Shown piece by piece: positions 13,865 to 25,400 of a stretch of DNA of 64,000 bases. Position numbers and translations under genes: made by a program. Every line of letters begins with the position of its first letter. Within the stretch, counting starts at the first letter, position 1. The stretch covers positions 2,356,001 to 2,420,000 of the forward strand of contig OY723257.1 in the NCBI GenBank assembly GCA_963210315.1, read 5' to 3'. The stretch is from Rhynchopus euleeides (Eukaryota > Euglenozoa > Diplonemea > Diplonemida > Diplonemidae). Under the pieces are notes generated by a model. That model was not told where the DNA came from and searched no databases. It was given only the letters and a program-made list of their open reading frames with translations.

Positions 13865-14587
13865 GCCGAGCCAGTCAGTGCTGTCCCGAGACTGGGCCGA
13901 GCCAGACAGTGCTGTCCCGAGACTGGGCCGAGCCAGGCAGTGCTGTCCCGAGAATGGGCCGAGCCAGGCAGTGCTGTCCCGAGATTGGGCCGAGCCAGGC
14001 AGTGCTGTCCCGAGACTGGGCCGAGCCAGGCAGTGCTGTCCCGAGACTGGGCCGAGCCAGGCAGTGCTGTCCCGAGACTGGGCCGAGCCAGGCAGTGCTG
14101 TCCCGAGGGTGGGCCGAGCCAGTCAGTGCTGTCCCGAGACTGGGCCGAGCCAGGCAGTGCTGTCCCGAGACTGGGCCGAGCCAGGCAGTGCTGTCCCGAG
14201 GGTGGGCCGAGCCAGTCAGTGCTGTCCCGAGACTGGGCCGAGCCAGGCAGTGCTGTCCCGAGACTGGGCCGAGCCAGGCAGTGCTGTCCCGAGACTGGGC
14301 CGAGCCAGGCAGTGCTGTCCCGAGGGTGGGCCGAGCCAGTCAGTGCTGTCCCGAGACTGGGCCGAGCCAGGCAGTGCTGTCCCGAGACTGGGCCGAGCCA
14401 GGCAGTGCTGTCCCGAGGGTGGGCCGAGCCAGTCAGTGCTGTCCCGAGACTGGGCCGAGCCAGGCAGTGCTGTCCCGAGACTGGGCCGAGCCAGACAGTG
14501 CTGTCCCGAGGGTGGGCCGAGCCAGTCAGTGCTGTCCCGAGACTGGGCCGAGCCAGGCAGTGCTGTCCCGAGGGTGGGCCGAGCCAG

Positions 14588-17500
14588 TCAGTGCTGTCCC
14601 GAGAATGGGCCGAGCCAGGCAGTGCTGTCCCGAGAATGGGCCGAGCCAGGCAGTGCTGTCCCAAGGGTGGGCCGAGCCAGACAGTGCTGTCCCGAGGGTG
14701 GGCCGAGCCAGTCAGTGCTGTCCCGAGACTGGGCCGAGCCAGGCAGTGCTGTCCCGAGAATGGGCCGAGCCAGGCAGTGCTGTCCCAAGGGTGGGCCGAG
14801 CCAGTCAGTGCTGTCCCGAGACTGGGCCGAGCCAGGCAGTGCTGTCCCAAGGGTGGGCCGAGCCAGACAGTGCTGTCCCGAGGGTGGGCCGAGCCAGTCA
14901 GTGCTGTCCCGAGACTGGGCCGAGCCAGACAGTGCTGTCCCGAGACTGGGCCGAGCCAGGCAGTGCTGTCCCGAGAATGGGCCGAGCCAGGCAGTGCTGT
15001 CCCGAGACTGGGCCGAGCCAGGCAGTGCTGTCCCGAGGGTGGGCCGAGCCAGTCAGTGCTGTCCCGAGAATGGGCCGAGCCAGGCAGTGCTGTCCCGAGA
15101 ATGGGCCGAGCCAGGCAGTGCTGTCCCAAGGGTGGGCCGAGCCAGACAGTGCTGTCCCGAGGGTGGGCCGAGCCAGTCAGTGCTGTCCCGAGACTGGGCC
15201 GAGCCAGGCAGTGCTGTCCCGAGACTGGGCCGAGCCAGGCAGTGCTGTCCCGAGAATGGGCCGAGCCAGTCAGTGCTGTCCCGAGACTGGGCCGAGCCAG
15301 GCAGTGCTGTCCCGAGACTGGGCCGAGCCAGACAGTGCTGTCCCGAGGGTGGGCCGAGCCAGTCAGTGCTGTCCCGAGACTGGGCCGAGCCAGGCAGTGC
15401 TGTCCCAAGGGTGGGCCGAGCCAGACAGTGCTGTCCCGAGGGTGGGCCGAGCCAGTCAGTGCTGTCCCGAGACTGGGCCGAGCCAGACAGTGCTGTCCCG
15501 AGACTGGGCCGAGCCAGGCAGTGCTGTCCCGAGAATGGGCCGAGCCAGGCAGTGCTGTCCCGAGACTGGGCCGAGCCAGGCAGTGCTGTCCCGAGACTGG
15601 GCCGAGCCAGGCAGTGCTGTCCCGAGGGTGGGCCGAGCCAGTCAGTGCTGTCCCGAGAATGGGCCGAGCCAGGCAGTGCTGTCCCAAGGGTGGGCCGAGC
15701 CAGACAGTGCTGTCCCGAGGGTGGGCCGAGCCAGTCAGTGCTGTCCCGAGACTGGGCCGAGCCAGGCAGTGCTGTCCCGAGACTGGGCCGAGCCAGGCAG
15801 TGCTGTCCCGAGAATGGGCCGAGCCAGGCAGTGCTGTCCCGAGACTGGGCCGAGCCAGGCAGTGCTGTCCCGAGAATGGGCCGAGCCAGGCAGTGCTGTC
15901 CCGAGAATGGGCCGAGCCAGGCAGTGCTGTCCCGAGACTGGGCCGAGCCAGGCAGTGCTGTCCCGAGACTGGGCCGAGCCAGGCAGTGCTGTCCCGAGGG
16001 TGGGCCGAGCCAGTCAGTGCTGTCCCGAGAATGGGCCGAGCCAGGCAGTGCTGTCCCGAGAATGGGCCGAGCCAGGCAGTGCTGTCCCAAGGGTGGGCCG
16101 AGCCAGACAGTGCTGTCCCGAGAGTGGGCCGAGCCAGTCAGTGCTGTCCCGAGACTGGGCCGAGCCAGGCAGTGCTGTCCCGAGACTGGGCCGAGCCAGG
16201 CAGTGCTGTCCCGAGAATGGGCCGAGCCAGTCAGTGCTGTCCCGAGACTGGGCCGAGCCAGGCAGTGCTGTCCCAAGGGTGGGCCGAGCCAGTCAGTGCT
16301 GTCCCGAGAGTGGGCCGAGCCAGGCAGTGCTGTCCCGAGACTGGGCCGAGCCAGGCAGTGCTGTCCCGAGGGTGGGCCGAGCCAGGCAGTGCTGTCCCGA
16401 GAGTGGGCCGAGCCAGGCAGTGCTGTCCCGAGACTGGGCCGAGCCAGGCAGTGCTGTCCCGAGGGTGGGCCGAGCCAGGCAGTGCTGTCCCGAGAATGGG
16501 CCGAGCCAGGCAGTGCTGTCCCAAGGGTGGCCCGAGCCAGTCAGTGCTGTCCCGAGAGTGGGCCGAGCCAGGCAGTGCTGTCCCGAGACTGGGCCGAGCC
16601 AGACAGTGCTGTCCCGAGGGTGGGCCGAGCCAGTCAGTGCTGTCCCGAGACTGGGCCGAGCCAGGCAGTGCTGTCCCGAGGGTGGGCCGAGCCAGTCAGT
16701 GCTGTCCCGAGAATGGGCCGAGCCAGGCAGTGCTGTCCCGAGAATGGGCCGAGCCAGGCAGTGCTGTCCCAAGGGTGGGCCGAGCCAGACAGTGCTGTCC
16801 CGAGGGTGGGCCGAGCCAGTCAGTGCTGTCCCGAGACTGGGCCGAGCCAGGCAGTGCTGTCCCGAGACTGGGCCGAGCCAGGCAGTGCTGTCCCGAGAAT
16901 GGGCCGAGCCAGTCAGTGCTGTCCCGAGACTGGGCCGAGCCAGGCAGTGCTGTCCCGAGACTGGGCCGAGCCAGACAGTGCTGTCCCGAGGGTGGGCCGA
17001 GCCAGTCAGTGCTGTCCCGAGACTGGGCCGAGCCAGGCAGTGCTGTCCCGAGACTGGGCCGAGCCAGGCAGTGCTGTCCCGAGGGTGGGCCGAGCCAGTC
17101 AGTGCTGTCCCGAGACTGGGCCGAGCCAGGCAGTGCTGTCCCGAGACTGGGCCGAGCCAGACAGTGCTGTCCCGAGGGTGGGCCGAGCCAGTCAGTGCTG
17201 TCCCGAGACTGGGCCGAGCCAGGCAGTGCTGTCCCGAGGGTGGGCCGAGCCAGTCAGTGCTGTCCCGAGAATGGGCCGAGCCAGGCAGTGCTGTCCCGAG
17301 ACTGGGCCGAGCCAGGCAGTGCTGTCCCAAGGGTGGGCCGAGCCAGACAGTGCTGTCCCGAGGGTGGGCCGAGCCAGTCAGTGCTGTCCCGAGACTGGGC
17401 CGAGCCAGGCAGTGCTGTCCCGAGAATGGGCCGAGCCAGGCAGTGCTGTCCCAAGGGTGGGCCGAGCCAGTCAGTGCTGTCCCGAGACTGGGCCGAGCCA

Positions 17501-20500
17501 GGCAGTGCTGTCCCAAGGGTGGGCCGAGCCAGACAGTGCTGTCCCGAGGGTGGGCCGAGCCAGTCAGTGCTGTCCCGAGACTGGGCCGAGCCAGACAGTG
17601 CTGTCCCGAGACTGGGCCGAGCCAGGCAGTGCTGTCCCGAGAATGGGCCGAGCCAGGCAGTGCTGTCCCGAGACTGGGCCGAGCCAGGCAGTGCTGTCCC
17701 GAGACTGGGCCGAGCCAGGCAGTGCTGTCCCGAGGGTGGGCCGAGCCAGTCAGTGCTGTCCCGAGAATGGGCCGAGCCAGGCAGTGCTGTCCCGAGAATG
17801 GGCCGAGCCAGGCAGTGCTGTCCCAAGGGTGGGCCGAGCCAGACAGTGCTGTCCCGAGGGTGGGCCGAGCCAGTCAGTGCTGTCCCGAGACTGGGCCGAG
17901 CCAGGCAGTGCTGTCCCGAGACTGGGCCGAGCCAGGCAGTGCTGTCCCGAGAATGGGCCGAGCCAGTCAGTGCTGTCCCGAGACTGGGCCGAGCCAGGCA
18001 GTGCTGTCCCGAGACTGGGCCGAGCCAGACAGTGCTGTCCCGAGGGTGGGCCGAGCCAGTCAGTGCTGTCCCGAGACTGGGCCGAGCCAGGCAGTGCTGT
18101 CCCAAGGGTGGGCCGAGCCAGACAGTGCTGTCCCGAGGGTGGGCCGAGCCAGTCAGTGCTGTCCCGAGACTGGGCCGAGCCAGACAGTGCTGTCCCGAGA
18201 CTGGGCCGAGCCAGGCAGTGCTGTCCCGAGAATGGGCCGAGCCAGGCAGTGCTGTCCCGAGGGTGGGCCGAGCCAGTCAGTGCTGTCCCGAGAATGGGCC
18301 GAGCCAGGCAGTGCTGTCCCAAGGGTGGGCCGAGCCAGACAGTGCTGTCCCGAGGGTGGGCCGAGCCAGTCAGTGCTGTCCCGAGACTGGGCCGAGCCAG
18401 GCAGTGCTGTCCCGAGAATGGGCCGAGCCAGGCAGTGCTGTCCCAAGGGTGGGCCGAGCCAGTCAGTGCTGTCCCGAGACTGGGGCGAGCCAGGCAGTGC
18501 TGTCCCAAGGGTGGGCCGAGCCAGACAGTGCTGTCCCGAGGGTGGGCCGAGCCAGTCAGTGCTGTCCCGAGACTGGGCCGAGCCAGACAGTGCTGTCCCG
18601 AGACTGGGCCGATCCAGGCAGTGCTGTCCCGAGAATGGGCCGAGCCAGGCAGTGCTGTCCCGAGACTGGGCCGAGCCAGGCAGTGCTGTCCCGAGACTGG
18701 GCCGAGCCAGGCAGTGCTGTCCCGAGAATGGGCCGAGCCAGTCAGTGCTGTCCCGAGACTGGGCCGAGCCAGACAGTGCTGTCCCGAGACTGGGCCGAGC
18801 CAGGCAGTGCTGTCCCGAGAATGGGCCGAGCCAGGCAGTGCTGTCCCGAGATTGGGCCGAGCCAGGCAGTGCTGTCCCGAGACTGGCCCGAGCCAGGCAG
18901 TGCTGTCCCGAGACTGGGCCGAGCCAGGCAGTGCTGTCCCGAGGGTGGGCCGAGCCAGTCAGTGCTGTCCCGAGACTGGGCCGAGCCAGGCAGTGCTGTC
19001 CCGAGACTGGGCCGAGCCAGGCAGTGCTGTCCCGAGACTGGGCCGAGCCAGGCAGTGCTGTCCCGAGGGTGGGCCGAGCCAGTCAGTGCTGTCCCGAGAC
19101 TGGGCCGAGCCAGGCAGTGCTGTCCCGAGACTGGGCCGAGCCAGGCAGTGCTGTCCCGAGACTGGGCCGAGCCAGGCAGTGCTGTCCCGAGGGTGGGCCG
19201 AGCCAGTCAGTGCTGTCCCGAGACTGGGCCGAGCCAGGCAGTGCTGTCCCGAGAATGGGCCGAGCCAGGCAGTGCTGTCCCAAGGGTGGGCCGAGCCAGT
19301 CAGTGCTGTCCCGAGACTGGGGCGAGCCAGGCAGTGCTGTCCCAAGGGTGGGCCGAGCCAGACAGTGCTGTCCCGAGGGTGGGCCGAGCCAGTCAGTGCT
19401 GTCCCGAGACTGGGCCGAGCCAGACAGTGCTGTCCCGAGACTGGGCCGATCCAGGCAGTGCTGTCCCGAGAATGGGCCGAGCCAGGCAGTGCTGTCCCGA
19501 GACTGGGCCGAGCCAGGCAGTGCTGTCCCGAGACTGGGCCGAGCCAGGCAGTGCTGTCCCGAGAATGGGCCGAGCCAGGCAGTGCTGTCACAAGGGTGGG
19601 CCGAGCCAGACAGTGCTGTCCCGAGGGTGGGCCGAGCCAGTCAGTGCTGTCCCGAGACTGGGCCGAGCCAGGCAGTGCTGTCCCGAGACTGGGCCGAGCC
19701 AGGCAGTGCTGTCCCGAGAATAGGCCGAGCCAGTCAGTGCTGTCCCGAGACTGGGCCGAGCCAGACAGTGCTGTCCCGAGACTGGGCCGAGCCAGGCAGT
19801 GCTGTCCCGAGAATGGGCCGAGCCAGGCAGTGCTGTCCCGAGATTGGGCCGAGCCAGGCAGTGCTGTCCCGAGACTGGGCCGAGCCAGGCAGTGCTGTCC
19901 CGAGACTGGGCCGAGCCAGGCAGTGCTGTCCCGAGACTGGGCCGAGCCAGGCAGTGCTGTCCCGAGGGTGGGCCGAGCCAGTCAGTGCTGTCCCGAGACT
20001 GGGCCGAGCCAGGCAGTGCTGTCCCGAGACTGGGCCGAGCCAGGCAGTGCTGTCCCGAGGGTGGGCCGAGCCAGTCAGTGCTGTCCCGAGACTGGGCCGA
20101 GCCAGGCAGTGCTGTCCCGAGACTGGGCCGAGCCAGACAGTGCTGTCCCGAGGGTGGGCCGAGCCAGTCAGTGCTGTCCCGAGACTGGGCCGAGCCAGGC
20201 AGTGCTGTCCCGAGACTGGGCCGAGCCAGGCAGTGCTGTCCCGAGGGTGGGCCGAGCCAGTCAGTGCTGTCCCGAGACTGGGCCGAGCCAGGCAGTGCTG
20301 TCCCGAGACTGGGCCGAGCCAGGCAGTGCTGTCCCGAGACTGGGCCGAGCCAGGCAGTGCTGTCCCGAGGGTGGGCCGAGCCAGTCAGTGCTGTCCCGAG
20401 ACTGGGCCGAGCCAGGCAGTGCTGTCCCGAGACTGGGCCGAGCCAGGCAGTGCTGTCCCGAGGGTGGGCCGAGCCAGTCAGTGCTGTCCCGAGACTGGGC

Positions 20501-22476
20501 CGAGCCAGGCAGTGCTGTCCCGAGACTGGGCCGAGCCAGACAGTGCTGTCCCGAGGGTGGGCCGAGCCAGTCAGTGCTGTCCCGAGACTGGGCCGAGCCA
20601 GGCAGTGCTGTCCCGAGGGTGGGCCGAGCCAGTCAGTGCTGTCCCGAGAATGGGCCGAGCCAGGCAGTGCTGTCCCGAGAATGGGCCGAGCCAGGCAGTG
20701 CTGTCCCAAGGGTGGGCCGAGCCAGACAGTGCTGTCCCGAGGGTGGGCCGAGCCAGTCAGTGCTGTCCCGAGACTGGGCCGAGCCAGGCAGTGCTGTCCC
20801 GAGAATGGGCCGAGCCAGGCAGTGCTGTCCCAAGGGTGGGCCGAGCCAGTCAGTGCTGTCCCGAGACTGGGCCGAGCCAGGCAGTGCTGTCCCAAGGGTG
20901 GGCCGAGCCAGACAGTGCTGTCCCGAGGGTGGGCCGAGCCAGTCAGTGCTGTCCCGAGACTGGGCCGAGCCAGACAGTGCTGTCCCGAGACTGGGCCGAG
21001 CCAGGCAGTGCTGTCCCGAGAATGGGCCGAGCCAGGCAGTGCTGTCCCGAGACTGGGCCGAGCCAGGCAGTGCTGTCCCGAGGGTGGGCCGAGCCAGTCA
21101 GTGCTGTCCCGAGAATGGGCCGAGCCAGGCAGTGCTGTCCCGAGAATGGGCCGAGCCAGGCAGTGCTGTCCCAAGGGTGGGCCGAGCCAGACAGTGCTGT
21201 CCCGAGGGTGGGCCGAGCCAGTCAGTGCTGTCCCGAGACTGGGCCGAGCCAGGCAGTGCTGTCCCGAGACTGGGCCGAGCCAGGCAGTGCTGTCCCGAGA
21301 ATGGGCCGAGCCAGTCAGTGCTGTCCCGAGACTGGGCCGAGCCAGGCAGTGCTGTCCCGAGACTGGGCCGAGCCAGACAGTGCTGTCCCGAGGGTGGGCC
21401 GAGCCAGTCAGTGCTGTCCCGAGACTGGGCCGAGCCAGGCAGTGCTGTCCCAAGGGTGGGCCGAGCCAGACAGTGCTGTCCCGAGGGTGGGCCGAGCCAG
21501 TCAGTGCTGTCCCGAGACTGGGCCGAGCCAGACAGTGCTGTCCCGAGACTGGGCCGAGCCAGGCAGTGCTGTCCCGAGAATGGGCCGAGCCAGGCAGTGC
21601 TGTCCCGAGACTGGGCCGAGCCAGGCAGTGCTGTCCCGAGACTGGGCCGAGCCAGGCAGTGCTGTCCCGAGGGTGGGCCGAGCCAGTCAGTGCTGTCCCG
21701 AGAATGGGCCGAGCCAGGCAGTGCTGTCCCAAGGGTGGGCCGAGCCAGACAGTGCTGTCCCGAGGGTGGGCCGAGCCAGTCAGTGCTGTCCCGAGACTGG
21801 GCCGAGCCAGGCAGTGCTGTCCCGAGACTGGGCCGAGCCAGGCAGTGCTGTCCCGAGAATGGGCCGAGCCAGGCAGTGCTGTCCCGAGACTGGGCCGAGC
21901 CAGGCAGTGCTGTCCCGAGAATGGGCCGAGCCAGGCAGTGCTGTCCCGAGAATGGGCCGAGCCAGGCAGTGCTGTCCCGAGACTGGGCCGAGCCAGGCAG
22001 TGCTGTCCCGAGACTGGGCCGAGCCAGGCAGTGCTGTCCCGAGGGTGGGCCGAGCCAGTCAGTGCTGTCCCGAGAATGGGCCGAGCCAGGCAGTGCTGTC
22101 CCGAGAATGGGCCGAGCCAGTCAGTGCTGTCCCAAGGGTGGGCCGAGCCAGACAGTGCTGTCCCGAGAGTGGGCCGAGCCAGTCAGTGCTGTCCCGAGAC
22201 TGGGCCGAGCCAGGCAGTGCTGTCCCGAGACTGGGCCGAGCCAGGCAGTGCTGTCCCGAGAATGGGCCGAGCCAGTCAGTGCTGTCCCGAGACTGGGCCG
22301 AGCCAGGCAGTGCTGTCCCAAGGGTGGGCCGAGCCAGTCAGTGCTGTCCCGAGAGTGGGCCGAGCCAGGCAGTGCTGTCCCGAGACTGGGCCGAGCCAGG
22401 CAGTGCTGTCCCGAGGGTGGGCCGAGCCAGGCAGTGCTGTCCCGAGAATGGGCCGAGCCAGGCAGTGCTGTCCCAA
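14588..22476. repeat. Higher-order duplication inside array 1 (offset 6,045 bp = 195 units)
   Basis: The variant pattern at 14588-14788 recurs at 20633-20833, and that at 16231-16524 recurs at 22276-22476 with a small difference; both offsets are 6045 bp. A third copy of the first block lies 3069 bp (99 units) further, at 23702-23902. A long block around 15053-16276 also recurs at 26027-27250 (offset 354 units) with near identity. Confidence 0.75.
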
Positions 22477-25400
22477 GGGTGGCCCGAGCCAGTCAGTGCT
22501 GTCCCGAGAGTGGGCCGAGCCAGGCAGTGCTGTCCCGAGACTGGGCCGAGCCAGACAGTGCTGTCCCGAGGGTGGGCCGAGCCAGTCAGTGCTGTCCCGA
22601 GACTGGGCCGAGCCAGGCAGTGCTGTCCCGAGGGTGGGCCGAGCCAGTCAGTGCTGTCCCGAGAATGGGCCGAGCCAGGCAGTGCTGTCCCGAGAATGGG
22701 CCGAGCCAGGCAGTGCTGTCCCAAGGGTGGGCCGAGCCAGACAGTGCTGTCCCGAGGGTGGGCCGAGCCAGTCAGTGCTGTCCCGAGACTGGGCCGAGCC
22801 AGGCAGTGCTGTCCCGAGACTGGGCCGAGCCAGGCAGTGCTGTCCCGAGAATGGGCCGAGCCAGTCAGTGCTGTCCCGAGACTGGGCCGAGCCAGGCAGT
22901 GCTGTCCCGAGACTGGGCCGAGCCAGACAGTGCTGTCCCGAGGGTGGGCCGAGCCAGTCAGTGCTGTCCCGAGACTGGGCCGAGCCAGGCAGTGCTGTCC
23001 CGAGACTGGGCCGAGCCAGGCAGTGCTGTCCCGAGGGTGGGCCGAGCCAGTCAGTGCTGTCCCGAGACTGGGCCGAGCCAGGCAGTGCTGTCCCGAGACT
23101 GGGCCGAGCCAGGCAGTGCTGTCCCGAGGGTGGGCCGAGCCAGTCAGTGCTGTCCCGAGACTGGGCCGAGCCAGGCAGTGCTGTCCCGAGACTGGGCCGA
23201 GCCAGACAGTGCTGTCCCGAGGGTGGGCCGAGCCAGTCAGTGCTGTCCCGAGACTGGGCCGAGCCAGGCAGTGCTGTCCCGAGACTGGGCCGAGCCAGGC
23301 AGTGCTGTCCCGAGGGTGGGCCGAGCCAGTCAGTGCTGTCCCGAGACTGGGCCGAGCCAGGCAGTGCTGTCCCGAGACTGGGCCGAGCCAGGCAGTGCTG
23401 TCCCGAGACTGGGCCGAGCCAGGCAGTGCTGTCCCGAGGGTGGGCCGAGCCAGTCAGTGCTGTCCCGAGACTGGGCCGAGCCAGGCAGTGCTGTCCCGAG
23501 ACTGGGCCGAGCCAGGCAGTGCTGTCCCGAGGGTGGGCCGAGCCAGTCAGTGCTGTCCCGAGACTGGGCCGAGCCAGGCAGTGCTGTCCCGAGACTGGGC
23601 CGAGCCAGACAGTGCTGTCCCGAGGGTGGGCCGAGCCAGTCAGTGCTGTCCCGAGACTGGGCCGAGCCAGGCAGTGCTGTCCCGAGGGTGGGCCGAGCCA
23701 GTCAGTGCTGTCCCGAGAATGGGCCGAGCCAGGCAGTGCTGTCCCGAGAATGGGCCGAGCCAGGCAGTGCTGTCCCAAGGGTGGGCCGAGCCAGACAGTG
23801 CTGTCCCGAGGGTGGGCCGAGCCAGTCAGTGCTGTCCCGAGACTGGGCCGAGCCAGGCAGTGCTGTCCCGAGAATGGGCCGAGCCAGGCAGTGCTGTCCC
23901 AAGGGTGGGCCGAGCCAGTCAGTGCTGTCCCGAGACTGGGCCGAGCCAGGCAGTGCTGTCCCAAGGGTGGGCCGAGCCAGACAGTGCTGTCCCGAGGGTG
24001 GGCCGAGCCAGTCAGTGCTGTCCCGAGACTGGGCCGAGCCAGACAGTGCTGTCCCGAGACTGGGCCGAGCCAGGCAGTGCTGTCCCGAGAATGGGCCGAG
24101 CCAGGCAGTGCTGTCCCGAGACTGGGCCGAGCCAGGCAGTGCTGTCCCGAGGGTGGGCCGAGCCAGTCAGTGCTGTCCCGAGAATGGGCCGAGCCAGGCA
24201 GTGCTGTCCCGAGAATGGGCCGAGCCAGGCAGTGCTGTCCCAAGGGTGGGCCGAGCCAGACAGTGCTGTCCCGAGGGTGGGCCGAGCCAGTCAGTGCTGT
24301 CCCGAGACTGGGCCGAGCCAGGCAGTGCTGTCCCGAGACTGGGCCGAGCCAGGCAGTGCTGTCCCGAGAATGGGCCGAGCCAGTCAGTGCTGTCCCGAGA
24401 CTGGGCCGAGCCAGGCAGTGCTGTCCCGAGACTGGGCCGAGCCAGACAGTGCTGTCCCGAGGGTGGGCCGAGCCAGTCAGTGCTGTCCCGAGACTGGGCC
24501 GAGCCAGGCAGTGCTGTCCCAAGGGTGGGCCGAGCCAGACAGTGCTGTCCCGAGGGTGGGCCGAGCCAGTCAGTGCTGTCCCGAGACTGGGCCGAGCCAG
24601 ACAGTGCTGTCCCGAGACTGGGCCGAGCCAGGCAGTGCTGTCCCGAGAATGGGCCGAGCCAGGCAGTGCTGTCCCGAGACTGGGCCGAGCCAGGCAGTGC
24701 TGTCCCGAGACTGGGCCGAGCCAGGCAGTGCTGTCCCGAGGGTGGGCCGAGCCAGTCAGTGCTGTCCCGAGAATGGGCCGAGCCAGGCAGTGCTGTCCCG
24801 AGAATGGGCCGAGCCAGGCAGTGCTGTCCCAAGGGTGGGCCGAGCCAGACAGTGCTGTCCCGAGGGTGGGCCGAGCCAGTCAGTGCTGTCCCGAGACTGG
24901 GCCGAGCCAGGCAGTGCTGTCCCGAGACTGGGCCGAGCCAGGCAGTGCTGTCCCGAGAATGGGCCGAGCCAGTCAGTGCTGTCCCGAGACTGGGCCGAGC
25001 CAGGCAGTGCTGTCCCGAGACTGGGCCGAGCCAGACAGTGCTGTCCCGAGGGTGGGCCGAGCCAGTCAGTGCTGTCCCGAGACTGGGCCGAGCCAGGCAG
25101 TGCTGTCCCGAGACTGGGCCGAGCCAGGCAGTGCTGTCCCGAGGGTGGGCCGAGCCAGTCAGTGCTGTCCCGAGACTGGGCCGAGCCAGGCAGTGCTGTC
25201 CCGAGACTGGGCCGAGCCAGGCAGTGCTGTCCCGAGACTGGGCCGAGCCAGGCAGTGCTGTCCCGAGGGTGGGCCGAGCCAGTCAGTGCTGTCCCGAGAC
25301 TGGGCCGAGCCAGGCAGTGCTGTCCCGAGACTGGGCCGAGCCAGGCAGTGCTGTCCCGAGGGTGGGCCGAGCCAGTCAGTGCTGTCCCGAGACTGGGCCG

